From: Thermosynechococcus sp. M98_K2018_005
GTDB taxonomy: Bacteria > Cyanobacteriota > Cyanobacteriia > Thermosynechococcales > Thermosynechococcaceae
Assembly: GCF_015295825.1 (NCBI RefSeq)
Contig: NZ_DVEH01000100.1
Span: 1-35,735, forward strand
Length of the DNA: 35,735 nt
Direction of reading: 5' to 3'
Part shown: piece after piece, positions 8,328 through 16,793 of the stretch
Position numbering within the stretch: the stretch's first letter is position 1
Layout of the letters: each line of letters starts with the position of its first letter
The notes under the pieces: model-generated
The model's database searches: none
What the model was told of the DNA's origin: nothing
The model's input: only the letters and a program-made list of their open reading frames with translations
Translations under genes and position numbers: made by a program

Positions 8328-9968
8328 ATGAGCTATTTGGGATTCAGAAGGATTGCAACGTTGACTCACTCCACCCTCCACCAACCCGCCACAGCTGCCG
8401 ACCAAGGCCTACAACGCCAACTTATTGTCATTCTCGATTTTGGGTCACAATACTCCGAACTCATTGCCCGCCGCATTCGTGAGACCCAAGTCTATTCCGA
8501 GGTCATTTCCTACCGCACCACTGCTGAGCAACTTGCCCAATTGGCACCTAAGGGCATTATTCTCTCCGGTGGCCCCAACTCTGTCTATGACGAGAATGCT
8601 CCCCACTGTGATCCAGAAATTTGGAACCTCGGGATTCCCATCCTTGGCGTGTGTTATGGCATGCAACTGATGGTGCAACAGTTGGGGGGAACTGTGGAGC
8701 GAGCGATCGCTGGCGAGTATGGCAAGGCGGCACTCTTTATTGATGACCCCACGGATCTGCTCACTAATGTGGAGCAGGAAACGATTATGTGGATGAGTCA
8801 TGGCGATAGCGTCACCGAGTTGCCCGCCGGTTTTCGGGTCTTGGCGCATACCCACAATACGCCAATGGCGGCGATCGCCCATCCAGAGCGGAAACTCTAT
8901 GGCGTTCAGTTCCACCCAGAGGTGGTGCATTCCGTGGGCGGCATTGCCCTGATCCGCAACTTTGTCTATCACATTTGCGATTGCGAACCCACTTGGACAA
9001 CTGCTGCCTTTGTCGAAGAAGCGATCCGTGAAGTGCGTGCCAAAGTGGGGGACAAACGGGTCCTCCTTGCCCTATCGGGGGGAGTGGATTCCTCGACGCT
9101 AGCCTTTTTGCTCCACCGCGCCATTGGCGATCAGCTCACCTGTATGTTCATTGACCAAGGGTTCATGCGCAAAGGGGAACCCGAGCGACTCCTCAAGCTC
9201 TTTCAGGAGCAGTTTCACATCAAGGTGGAGTATGTCAATGCCCGCGATCGCTTCCTTGCCCAACTGGTGGGCGTCACCGACCCCGAAGAAAAGCGCAAAC
9301 GCATTGGCCATGAATTTATCCGCGTTTTTGAGGAAGAGTCGCAGCGGCTAGGGCCTTTTGACTATCTCGCTCAGGGCACGCTGTATCCCGATGTCATTGA
9401 ATCGGCGAATACCAACATTGATCCCCAAACCGGCGAGCGCGTAGCGGTAAAAATCAAGAGCCACCACAATGTAGGCGGTCTGCCGGAGAACCTGCGCTTT
9501 AAGCTGGTGGAACCCCTGCGCAAGCTCTTTAAGGATGAAGTGCGCCAAGTGGGGCGATCGCTCGGTCTGCCCGAAGAAATTGTGCGGCGGCATCCCTTTC
9601 CCGGTCCCGGTTTAGCGATTCGGATTCTGGGGGAAGTGACTCCGGAACGCCTAGAGATTCTGCGGGATGCAGATCTGATTGTGCGGCAGGAAATTAACCG
9701 CGCTGAGATGTACCACGACTTTTGGCAAGCCTTTGCGGTGTTGCTGCCGATTCGCACTGTGGGGGTCATGGGGGATCAGCGGACCTATGCCTATCCAGTG
9801 GTGCTGCGGTTTGTCACCAGTGAAGATGGAATGACCGCCGACTGGGCACGGGTGCCCTACGATCTCCTCGAGCGCATTTCCAACCGCATTGTCAATGAAG
9901 TCCCGGGGGTGAATCGGGTCGTGTATGACATTACCTCCAAGCCACCGGGAACCATTGAGTGGGAATAA
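8328..9968 (+). CDS. guaA: GMP synthase (glutamine-hydrolysing)
   Basis: Converts XMP to GMP using ATP and glutamine, the last step of guanine nucleotide synthesis. The class I glutamine amidotransferase domain has nucleophile Cys109 in GVCYGMQ and the His/Glu pair in [11 protein letters not shown]. The ATP-pyrophosphatase domain has the P-loop [10 protein letters not shown], and the C-terminal dimerisation domain ends in PPGTIEWE. The ATG at 8328 gives 546 aa. A TTG at 8361, preceded by AGAAGGA at good spacing, would give 535 aa beginning with Thr-His-Ser and may be the real start, because the first 11 residues are not family-conserved. It is divergent from mrp. Function is certain. Confidence 0.96.
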   Translation: MSYLGFRRIATLTHSTLHQPATAADQGLQRQLIVILDFGSQYSELIARRIRETQVYSEVISYRTTAEQLAQLAPKGIILSGGPNSVYDENAPHCDPEIWNLGIPILGVCYGMQLMVQQLGGTVERAIAGEYGKAALFIDDPTDLLTNVEQETIMWMSHGDSVTELPAGFRVLAHTHNTPMAAIAHPERKLYGVQFHPEVVHSVGGIALIRNFVYHICDCEPTWTTAAFVEEAIREVRAKVGDKRVLLALSGGVDSSTLAFLLHRAIGDQLTCMFIDQGFMRKGEPERLLKLFQEQFHIKVEYVNARDRFLAQLVGVTDPEEKRKRIGHEFIRVFEEESQRLGPFDYLAQGTLYPDVIESANTNIDPQTGERVAVKIKSHHNVGGLPENLRFKLVEPLRKLFKDEVRQVGRSLGLPEEIVRRHPFPGPGLAIRILGEVTPERLEILRDADLIVRQEINRAEMYHDFWQAFAVLLPIRTVGVMGDQRTYAYPVVLRFVTSEDGMTADWARVPYDLLERISNRIVNEVPGVNRVVYDITSKPPGTIEWE

Positions 9969-10029
9969 ATTTGCCAGCAAGGGGCGCGATCGGTTTAACT
10001 GGGAAAGAGAGTGGTGTGAGGGATGTGGC

Positions 10030-11907
10030 ATGAATGGCAAATGGACGCTGGCCCTTGGCTTCAGTGCAGGTGTGTGGCTACCCCTCGCGGCAACGGCGCA
10101 ATCTAGCCCACCCCAATGGCAAATTGAGGCTCAGCCAACAACGAACCGAACCTTTGAAGTGGCACCAGCGGCGGAAGCACCGCCCCAATGGCAAGCCGTT
10201 CCCGAACCCAGTGGCGATCGCCCTTGGCAGCCAGCAACCCCCGAAGAACTGGCGCGACCCATTTTACCCTCCGTGGCTGAGCAGGCACCGACGCCGGTCA
10301 TTGCCGAAGAACCCCAGTATCGCCTTCCTCCCCTGATGCGTCCGCCCACCCGTCTCTTTAACTTGGAGACCGCCAATATCCTGCCGGAGCAAACCCTTGA
10401 ACTACGGGTGGGAATCCGCAACTATGATCCCCAAGTGGCTGGGGGCGGCAGCGGTCTGCAAATTTTCTATGGCTCCATTGACTATGCGATCAATCATCGC
10501 TTGCAAGTCAGCTTTAGTGGCAATTACTACGGCGATCCCTTGGGACGCTTGGTGAAGGGGGGACAACCTAACCTGCTGTTTACAGCGATCGCTACCGGTC
10601 TCAAATATCAAATGCATCGCGGCAAGCATCTATCTGTGGCCGTGGCTGGCTCCCTAGAAGGGCTAGAGGTGGAATCGGACAATTTCCTCTTTGTGCCCGG
10701 TGCTGCGCCAGCAAATACGTGGACAGTTGCCGCCTCATTGCAAGCGCCGATTACCTATTCTTTTAATCCTCAGTTGCAGTGGCACTTTACGCCAAGCCTC
10801 ACCTACTTTCCCGACACAGTGAACAAGGGAGGGGACTTTTACGGCACGAACTTCAACTTTGGCACGGGCATCAGTTGGCAGGCCCATCCTCGCTTTAACC
10901 TGTTTGCCGATATCAATATGCCCGTAGGTCCGGGGGGCAATGCCGTGCGCAGTAGCGATGGCGCGATCGTCAACCTGCCGGTGTGGAGCGCCGGTGTGCG
11001 TTTCCTCGTGAACCCTTCAGTGAGTATTGATTTGGCAGCCACCAATGCCTTTGGGATCACTCCTGCAACCCGCACCTTGGCTTTTTTACCCGGGGCCGAT
11101 CAAGTGGGTGTCATGGCGGGATTAAGCTATACCCCCAAGATGGGGCCTGATTTTGCGCCACCCTTTTTGCCCAGTTTTCGCAGTGGGCCTCGGCAACCGC
11201 TTACGGATCGCGATCGCCAGCTTTTGCTCAATGGCCTCACCCTTACCTCCCCCAGCACCTTTGATCCGGGGATGCTGCACCTGCGGGGCAATAGCGGCAC
11301 CACAGGAACTGGTTTTCAGGTGGGCTTTGGTCTTGCCTACGATGCCCAATTTGCCATTGCGATTGAACAGTGGGAACGCGGCGAAACCCTCATCGAAAAC
11401 GCCAACTACAGCGGTAACTTGCAGTTTGGGCTAGCAGCTAAGTTGCGTTTCCTCGATCAGGCTCAAGGGGATCCCTTTTCTTTGGCCTTTCAAGGCTCAT
11501 TTAATCGTGGCATTAAGGAGGGGGGAGGTCGCAGTCGTTCCCTAGGCGGCTTGGAACTGGCCTTTATGTATGAGCCAACTAAGAATGTGGCACTGCTGCT
11601 GAATCCCAAGTTGGGGATTTTTACTCCCGCTCAAAACGTAGTGGGTGGTGTCGGGGTCGGCCTCAATGTTGAGGTAGTCCGCAACCTCCAATTTATTGCG
11701 GAAGCCACTCCTGTTTTTGGCCAAACGGGGATCTATAGTGCTGGCTTGCGTTACGTCGTGCCCCAGTGGGGGCTAGGCATTGATCTCTATGGCTCAACGG
11801 CAGTTGGTAGCAGTATTCCCAATGCGGGTCTTGCCGGTCAGAGGTCACCAGGGGTGGGCGTCAACCTCCATTGGCTATTTGGCGGATCGCGGCCGCAAGC
11901 GGATTAG
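10030..11907 (+). CDS. Predicted outer-membrane beta-barrel protein of unknown function
   Basis: A 625-aa protein that I do not recognise as a named family. The N-terminus is a clear signal peptide (MNGKWTLALGF to AATAQS). A Pro/Gln/Ala-rich linker of about 90 residues follows, with two copies of an APPQWQ/SPPQWQ motif. From about residue 110 the sequence alternates polar and aromatic/hydrophobic residues with many Gly, Asn and Tyr (for example LRVGIRNYDPQV, LQVSFSGNYYGDPLG, GLKYQMHRGKHLSVAVAG), typical of transmembrane beta-strands. The chain ends close to a terminal strand (VGVNLHWLF). The start is set by the signal peptide and by GAGGGATG just upstream. It starts 61 nt after guaA and converges on dnaB. 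A porin-like or exporter role is inference only. Confidence 0.7.
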   Translation: MNGKWTLALGFSAGVWLPLAATAQSSPPQWQIEAQPTTNRTFEVAPAAEAPPQWQAVPEPSGDRPWQPATPEELARPILPSVAEQAPTPVIAEEPQYRLPPLMRPPTRLFNLETANILPEQTLELRVGIRNYDPQVAGGGSGLQIFYGSIDYAINHRLQVSFSGNYYGDPLGRLVKGGQPNLLFTAIATGLKYQMHRGKHLSVAVAGSLEGLEVESDNFLFVPGAAPANTWTVAASLQAPITYSFNPQLQWHFTPSLTYFPDTVNKGGDFYGTNFNFGTGISWQAHPRFNLFADINMPVGPGGNAVRSSDGAIVNLPVWSAGVRFLVNPSVSIDLAATNAFGITPATRTLAFLPGADQVGVMAGLSYTPKMGPDFAPPFLPSFRSGPRQPLTDRDRQLLLNGLTLTSPSTFDPGMLHLRGNSGTTGTGFQVGFGLAYDAQFAIAIEQWERGETLIENANYSGNLQFGLAAKLRFLDQAQGDPFSLAFQGSFNRGIKEGGGRSRSLGGLELAFMYEPTKNVALLLNPKLGIFTPAQNVVGGVGVGLNVEVVRNLQFIAEATPVFGQTGIYSAGLRYVVPQWGLGIDLYGSTAVGSSIPNAGLAGQRSPGVGVNLHWLFGGSRPQAD

Positions 11908-11926
11908 AAAAATTCTCCCCACTCGA

Positions 11927-13276
11927 CTAATCACGGGCAAGGTTTTCAAAGCGAGTGTATTGGGGGTCAAAGAGGAGCTTGACGGTGCCCACCGGTCCGT
12001 TGCGGTGTTTGGCAATCAGGAGTTCGCAAATGCCGCGATCAGGGGTATCGGGGTTGTAATATTCATCGCGGTACAGCAGGATCACCAAGTCGGCATCCTG
12101 TTCAATGGAGCCGGATTCGCGCAAATCAGACATCAGGGGGCGTTTATTTTGCCGCGATTCGACACTGCGGCTGAGTTGGGAGAGGGCAATGACAGGGACA
12201 TTGAGTTCCCGCGCCAGTCCCTTGAGGGAGCGGGTAATTTTCGAAAGTTCCTGCACCCGACCTTCTGTGGTTTCTTCACCGCCCATTAGTTGCAGATAGT
12301 CAATCAAAATGAGGCCGAGGCCGTTGGGATGCTCGGCATGAAGGCGACGGGCAGTGGAGCGAATCTCGCCAAGGGTGGGATTGGGAGTGTCGTCAATATA
12401 AATAGGCAGTTGGGAGAGAATACCGATCGCCCGACTTAGGGGTTCCCACTGGTGTTGACTAATGCGCCCCGCCCGTAAATAGTTGCTGTCGATGCGGGCT
12501 TCGCTGGCGAGGAGACGTTGCACCAGTTGCTCCTTGGACATCTCAAGGCTGTAGATCGCCACCCCCAAATTGTGAATTTCGGCAATGCGACGGGCAATTT
12601 GCAGGGCAATCGCTGTCTTGCCCATTGAAGGACGACCGGCAATAATAATCAAGTCCGATCGCTGGAAGCCTTGGGTCATGTTGTCCAGATCATAGAAATT
12701 GCAGGATAGACCCGGCTGAATATTGCCGATCACCCGCTGTTCCAATTCCTTAAACGTGCGCTCAAGAATTTCACCGGTGCGGGTCAACCCCTGCTGAATC
12801 CGATCCTGCGTCACACTAAAGATCTGCTGCTCGGCCTGATCCAAGATCTCATTCAATGAGAGGCTGCTATCGTAGCCCAGCTTCACCACATGGGTACCGG
12901 CTTCAATCAGCTTACGGCGCAGGTATTTTTCCTTGACCAAGAGGGCGTAGCGATCAATATTAATCGCGCTCACTGTGCGCTCCACCAGTTCCGCCAGCTT
13001 GGTGTGCCCCCCAACTCGCTCTAATAGCCCCTGATCCTGTAGCCAAGCGGTAACGCACAGCAGATCCGTGGGGCTGCTGCGACTGTGGAGAGAAACTGCC
13101 GCCCGATAGATCTCGCGGTGGGCACTGAGGTAAAAGGCCTCAACTGGCAAAATATCCACCACACGGTTGATGGCTTCCGGGTCTAAGAGAATACCCCCCA
13201 AGACCCACTCTTCCGCTTCGAGGTTCTGGGGGGGAATCAGTTGGCTATCGGGCTGAAAACTTGGCTCCTGAACCAT
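11927..13276 (-). CDS. dnaB: Replicative DNA helicase DnaB
   Basis: A 449-aa hexameric 5'-3' replicative helicase. The N-terminal primase-interacting domain (about 15-120) precedes a RecA-like domain with Walker A GRPSMGKT (214-221), the SLEMS motif, Walker B LILIDYLQLM, ALSQLSR, and the C-terminal DLRESGSIEQDAD and IAKHRNGP motifs. Length is normal and uninterrupted: no intein, although some other cyanobacteria (e.g. Synechocystis) have one in DnaB. The ATG at 13276 is preferred over TTG at 13279. It starts 14 nt after rplI, so the two are an operon, a common bacterial arrangement. Confidence 0.96.
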   Translation of the reverse strand: MVQEPSFQPDSQLIPPQNLEAEEWVLGGILLDPEAINRVVDILPVEAFYLSAHREIYRAAVSLHSRSSPTDLLCVTAWLQDQGLLERVGGHTKLAELVERTVSAINIDRYALLVKEKYLRRKLIEAGTHVVKLGYDSSLSLNEILDQAEQQIFSVTQDRIQQGLTRTGEILERTFKELEQRVIGNIQPGLSCNFYDLDNMTQGFQRSDLIIIAGRPSMGKTAIALQIARRIAEIHNLGVAIYSLEMSKEQLVQRLLASEARIDSNYLRAGRISQHQWEPLSRAIGILSQLPIYIDDTPNPTLGEIRSTARRLHAEHPNGLGLILIDYLQLMGGEETTEGRVQELSKITRSLKGLARELNVPVIALSQLSRSVESRQNKRPLMSDLRESGSIEQDADLVILLYRDEYYNPDTPDRGICELLIAKHRNGPVGTVKLLFDPQYTRFENLARD

Positions 13277-13290
13277 CAAGGAGGCTAGCC

Positions 13291-13749
13291 CTAATCGGCA
13301 ACGACTTGGATATTGAGTTTGACACTCACTTCGGGGTGGAGCTTGATTTCAGCCGTGTAGGTGCCCAATTTGCGAATCTCAGGCAGAATCATTTCACGGC
13401 GATCAATGGTTTCGCCGGTAATTGCTTGGATGGCATCGGCCACATCTTGGGGTGTAACGCTGCCAAAGAGCATATCTTTTTCGCCCACGGGCATCGAGAT
13501 TGTAATGGTGGCCAGTTTTTCAAGGGTGGCTTTTTGTTTTTCAGCAACGCCCTTGAGTTCGGCGAGCCGCTGCCGTTCTTTTTCTTGGAGCCGCTCTACG
13601 CGGCGCAGGGCATTGGGGGTTGCTGGCTCGGCAATCCCTCTTGGAAATAGGTAATTACGGGCATAGCCGGGGGCGACTTCAACGACTTGACCCATTCGCC
13701 CGAGTTTATTGACAGTTTCATTCAAGACAACTTGCAGCCGCTTTGCCAT
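13291..13749 (-). CDS. rplI: 50S ribosomal protein L9
   Basis: A 152-aa protein with the L9 N-terminal signature ([18 protein letters not shown]-like block: [18 protein letters not shown]), a Lys/Glu-rich connecting helix and the C-terminal domain [14 protein letters not shown]. It binds 23S rRNA at the base of the L1 stalk. The ATG at 13749 has GAGGA upstream at suitable spacing. First gene of the rplI-dnaB operon. Confidence 0.97.
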   Translation of the reverse strand: MAKRLQVVLNETVNKLGRMGQVVEVAPGYARNYLFPRGIAEPATPNALRRVERLQEKERQRLAELKGVAEKQKATLEKLATITISMPVGEKDMLFGSVTPQDVADAIQAITGETIDRREMILPEIRKLGTYTAEIKLHPEVSVKLNIQVVAD

Positions 13750-13883
13750 GGGGATCCTCTTTCATTAATTGGATGGGTTGACAGCAAGCGTCAGCGCTAG
13801 TGGCTACGTCTGCTATTTTAGGACAAATAACCATTCTATAGCCTCTGGGGAGCAAACACTTACGGTGCGCGATCGATCGCGAC

Positions 13884-13912
13884 AAAAAAAGGGCAGAACG
13901 CTGTTCCACCCT
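13884..13912 (-). terminator. Intrinsic terminator of psaF-psaJ
   Basis: Read on the minus strand: a 10-bp stem AGGGTGGAAC / GTTCTGCCCT (two G-U pairs) with a 3-nt loop, immediately followed by seven T. It lies about 33 nt beyond the psaJ stop. A 14-bp palindrome, CGCGATCGATCGCG (13868-13881), sits just beyond it. Confidence 0.88.
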
Positions 13913-13945
13913 TGTACCGAGTTTGTTCCAAAGTTAAGGGTTCAC

Positions 13946-14071
13946 CTAGAGGGGATGGAAGAGCAAGTCGGGGTAGAAGCGATTAAACTCAATCAAAATC
14001 CCAGCGGTAATCGTCATCCAAATGGCGGCCAACACGGGCGCGGTGGAAAGATAGGTCAAAAAGTGTTTCAT
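13946..14071 (-). CDS. psaJ: Photosystem I subunit IX (PsaJ)
   Basis: A 41-aa single-span membrane protein, too short for usual length cut-offs. Translation begins [18 protein letters not shown] and ends [10 protein letters not shown], matching PsaJ of Thermosynechococcus as I remember it. PsaJ sits at the edge of the PSI core beside PsaF and helps hold PsaF and some chlorophylls and carotenoids. It is 37 nt downstream of psaF in the same operon and followed by a strong intrinsic terminator. Confidence 0.97.
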
Positions 14072-14108
14072 GGTACGTCGTCCCTATGACAATCAACGAA
14101 CAGTGAAG

Positions 14109-14603
14109 CTAGCGAGGGGAAACAGTAATTTCGTTATCCTTGGCGGTGAGTTCGCCCGATGCCAGCTCTTTGAGGGCAGCCACTGGCCAAGCAAACCCCG
14201 TGAGCATGCATTTGATGGCAAGGGGCACATCAATAATGATTTCTTTTTCGTTGGCTTCACCGCTATCGCGCACCGCAATCAAGTAGGCGCGGCCCACCCA
14301 GCCAATCCAGCCGGCAATGTACAGGAAGAGCACACTGGGAATGAGAAAATCACCGGCACGGCTGAGGCGACCATCCACCACGAGGTGGGGCAAACCCTCT
14401 TGGCCGCACAGGGCTTGGCTGTAGCGCTCAAACCGTTTTTGACCGGAGGCGGGATCAGCGGTGGTATTGACAGCAGCGGCAGCGCGTTTTTGAAAGGCAG
14501 GAGAATCTTTGCAGGGGACGAGTCCTGCCACATCAGCGGAGGCTAGAGGGGTAAAACCTAGCCACAGGGTCAAGACAAGGAGTAGGGCTAACAATCGACG
14601 CAT
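14109..14603 (-). CDS. psaF: Photosystem I subunit III (PsaF)
   Basis: A 164-aa precursor with a 23-residue signal peptide ending PLASA; the mature protein starts DVAGLVPC. Lumenal N-terminal domain with two Cys (VPCKDS, ALCGQEG), then hydrophobic segments ([19 protein letters not shown] and a C-terminal amphipathic/membrane part) and the C-terminus EITVSPR. PsaF lines the lumenal donor side of PSI and binds carotenoids. The start has GAGGA at 9-nt spacing. First gene of psaF-psaJ. Confidence 0.97.
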   Translation of the reverse strand: MRRLLALLLVLTLWLGFTPLASADVAGLVPCKDSPAFQKRAAAAVNTTADPASGQKRFERYSQALCGQEGLPHLVVDGRLSRAGDFLIPSVLFLYIAGWIGWVGRAYLIAVRDSGEANEKEIIIDVPLAIKCMLTGFAWPVAALKELASGELTAKDNEITVSPR

Positions 14604-14676
14604 GGAGTGTTGTCCTCAAATGCAGACAGGTCAAAGTGCATTCACGGAGAGAGCAATCCCTCCCAAAGCTGCCATC

Positions 14677-14682
14677 ATTTTA
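14677..14682 (-). promoter_or_regulatory. Candidate -10 box for psaF-psaJ
   Basis: TAAAAT on the minus strand, giving a leader of roughly 65-70 nt. The hexamer at the -35 position (GGGTTG) is poor, as is common for light-responsive psa promoters that rely on RpaB. I could not see a clean HLR1 site. Confidence 0.35.
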
Positions 14683-14806
14683 GCGGATGGGCTTCAACCC
14701 AACCCTAGGGGAAAGGTTAATAATTTTTACGAGGGCAAATAGTGGCTAATGCTTCCTCTGGTGATCGCTCTATGGTTGATTGGTGCTACCCCACAGACTG
14801 TATCTA

Positions 14807-14836
14807 TTGAGCCAGACAAAACTCCTTTGCTAGACT
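14807..14836 (+). promoter_or_regulatory. Candidate promoter for the FHA-cyclase gene
   Basis: TTGAGC (14807-14812) and TAGACT (14831-14836) with an 18-nt spacer. This predicts a leader of about 105 nt before the ATG at 14951. Confidence 0.4.
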
Positions 14837-14950
14837 AGATCTGCTGCTGGACTTCACTTTGAAACATCTACACGTCGGTGGCGCTGGGGGGAGAGCTGAC
14901 CCACGGTGATTTCTCAACTATGAAAAGTGTTTCTCCTATTTTGCCCCCCC

Positions 14951-16120
14951 ATGGATACTGACCTGACGTTTAACTTGCCCGACCAAAAGATCCTCGAGAC
15001 CTTACCTCCCCAACAATTAGTGGCGATTATTTTGCGTCAGCAGCAAATGATTAATCAACTGCGCCATACCCTCTCGCAGATTCCCCGCCCCCCTGAGGTT
15101 GTTCACCCTGAGCCCCCACCCCCCTCAGAACCCCATCTAGCACTGGTGAGTGAGGACACGGTTTGTTATTTTCCCTTGACGGGGGGAAACTGCTGGACAA
15201 TTGGCCGCAGTGAAGACAATTCCATTGTGCTCAGCGATCGCTGGATGTCACGGAACCATGCCATGATTCAGCGCATGGGACAGGGGGAGTTTTATCTAAT
15301 TGATCTCGGCAGTCGCAATGGTACGTTCGTCAATGGTCGCCGCGTTAGTATTCCCGTTGCCCTGCACAATGGCGATCGCATTACCTTTGGCCAAACGGAA
15401 CTGGACTTTTTTAACGAACCCTTTGCCCCCCTATTTGCCGAAAATGCCACTCTGTCTTTGCCCCAATCTGAAGGCTCCGCCACGGCACTGCTCCATGTCC
15501 GCCGCCTGCTGACGGTTCTGGTTGTGGATATTCGTGACTTTACCAAGCTAACCCGGCAACTCGAAGAGGAGCTACTGTCGGAGCTAATTGGCACGTGGTT
15601 TCATCGGGCGGGTGAGATTATCCGTCAATACGGCAGTTGGGTCGATAAGTACATTGGCGATGCGGTCATGGCGGTTTGGATCCACGAAAGCGAGGAGATT
15701 GGCTATCAAGAAATTTGCCACACCCTCTCTGCCTTAGAGGATCTACGGCTGATGACGGGAGAATTGCACCAGCAATATCCCTTGCCATGGCCACTGCGCA
15801 TTGGTTCTGGCTTGAATACAGGCTATGCAATGGTGGGTAATACGGGGAGTGGCGATCGCCCCGACTATACTGCTCTGGGAGATACCGTTAATGCCGCCTT
15901 TCGTCTTGAGAGTGCCACCAAAACCATTGCCGCTGATCTGGCCATGGGGGCAACCACCTACCACTACCTTGTGCAGTCTTGTCCAACCGTTGTCCCCTTT
16001 CGACCGCAAGTGCTGAACCTCAAGGGCTATGATGTCCCTGTACCCGCCTACGTGGGGAGCTTTGAGGACCTCCATAGGTTCCTTGCCCAAGCCATCAAAG
16101 GTAGGGATACCCTGCACTAA
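14951..16120 (+). CDS. FHA-domain class III adenylate cyclase
   Basis: A 389-aa soluble signalling protein that should make cAMP from ATP. After a helical N-terminus and a Pro-rich linker comes an FHA phosphothreonine-binding domain (about 70-155) with GRSEDNS, SRNH and SRNGTFVNG. The cyclase homology domain (about 186-330) has metal aspartates D193 and D237 (VVDIRD, KYIGDAVMAVW). Lys233 and Thr307 occupy the purine-specifying positions, the Lys/Thr pair of cyanobacterial adenylate (not guanylate) cyclases. Asn314 and Arg318 are the transition-state residues. The ATG at 14951 is chosen over an upstream GTG at 14927. The FHA domain suggests control by Ser/Thr phosphorylation. The gene is divergent from psaF and upstream of psbU. 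Confidence 0.9.
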   Translation: MDTDLTFNLPDQKILETLPPQQLVAIILRQQQMINQLRHTLSQIPRPPEVVHPEPPPPSEPHLALVSEDTVCYFPLTGGNCWTIGRSEDNSIVLSDRWMSRNHAMIQRMGQGEFYLIDLGSRNGTFVNGRRVSIPVALHNGDRITFGQTELDFFNEPFAPLFAENATLSLPQSEGSATALLHVRRLLTVLVVDIRDFTKLTRQLEEELLSELIGTWFHRAGEIIRQYGSWVDKYIGDAVMAVWIHESEEIGYQEICHTLSALEDLRLMTGELHQQYPLPWPLRIGSGLNTGYAMVGNTGSGDRPDYTALGDTVNAAFRLESATKTIAADLAMGATTYHYLVQSCPTVVPFRPQVLNLKGYDVPVPAYVGSFEDLHRFLAQAIKGRDTLH

Positions 16121-16357
16121 ACACCTGAAAAAAGGGATTAAGGGACGGCCTCCCTCTGATATTATTGAATCACCTGTAGGGGGCAGCCTAGACATCCGTC
16201 TATTGTGGGCGTGATGCTTCAGTTTCCTCTGTCACCCTGCTGGCGATCGGCTACCGCCGCCTGCGCTCGCTGTGCGATGTGGTCAGTTCTTTGCTTTGAC
16301 TCTTAATGAACCGCTGTTTTTTGTAATGACCTGTGAGATTTGGGAGGTAAAGGAATT

Positions 16358-16762
16358 ATGCAACGTTTGGGCCGCTGGCTAGCACTGGCTTACTTCGTGG
16401 GCGTTAGCCTGTTGGGCTGGATCAACTGGAGTGCCCCAACCTTGGCGGCAACTGCATCCACTGAGGAAGAACTGGTCAATGTGGTAGATGAGAAACTCGG
16501 CACTGCCTATGGTGAAAAAATTGATCTCAACAATACCAACATTGCCGCCTTTATTCAATACCGGGGTCTATACCCAACCCTAGCTAAATTAATCGTTAAA
16601 AATGCTCCCTACCAATCCGTTGAAGATGTCCTGAACATTCCCGGTCTGACGGAGCGGCAAAAGCAAATTCTGCGGGAAAACTTGGATCACTTTACAGTGA
16701 CCGAGGTGGAAACGGCTCTCGTTGAGGGTGGCGATCGCTATAATAATGGGCTATACAAATAA
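16358..16762 (+). CDS. psbU: Photosystem II 12 kDa extrinsic protein (PsbU)
   Basis: A 134-aa precursor. A 30-residue signal peptide ([14 protein letters not shown] to TLA) leads to a 104-aa mature protein starting [10 protein letters not shown], which matches the known T. vulcanus/elongatus N-terminus as I recall it. A helix-hairpin-helix-like region ([18 protein letters not shown]) and the end NNGLYK are diagnostic. PsbU binds on the lumenal face of PSII with PsbO and PsbV and stabilises the Mn cluster and the complex at high temperature. The start at 16358 has GGAGG/AAAGGA upstream. Confidence 0.97.
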   Translation: MQRLGRWLALAYFVGVSLLGWINWSAPTLAATASTEEELVNVVDEKLGTAYGEKIDLNNTNIAAFIQYRGLYPTLAKLIVKNAPYQSVEDVLNIPGLTERQKQILRENLDHFTVTEVETALVEGGDRYNNGLYK

Positions 16763-16793
16763 CTACCCTTATTAGATCAATTTTGGGTTAGCG

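Larger units (their letters stand above)
14604..14950. other. 347-nt divergent promoter region, psaF / adenylate cyclase
   Basis: No credible ORF. It contains the candidate psaF -10 box and a candidate cyclase promoter (14807-14836). The final part (about 14880-14950) has G- and C-rich runs (GGGGGGAGAG, CCCCCCC) just before the cyclase ATG and no clear Shine-Dalgarno. Confidence 0.5.

Noticed and set aside
8445-8972. Minus-strand ORF of 175 codons inside guaA
   Set aside because: Antisense shadow of a conserved enzyme; its residues track the complementary codons and show no domain.
11780-12289. Plus-strand ORF antisense to dnaB and overlapping the barrel protein end
   Set aside because: Shadow of both genes; starts inside the barrel gene with no independent evidence.
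12500-12700. Possible intein in dnaB
   Set aside because: Helicase motifs are continuous and the protein is of normal length, so no intein is present.
16125-16160. AGGGA...TCCCT repeat after the cyclase gene as a terminator
   Set aside because: The stem is only 5 bp and no T-run follows, so it is too weak to claim.
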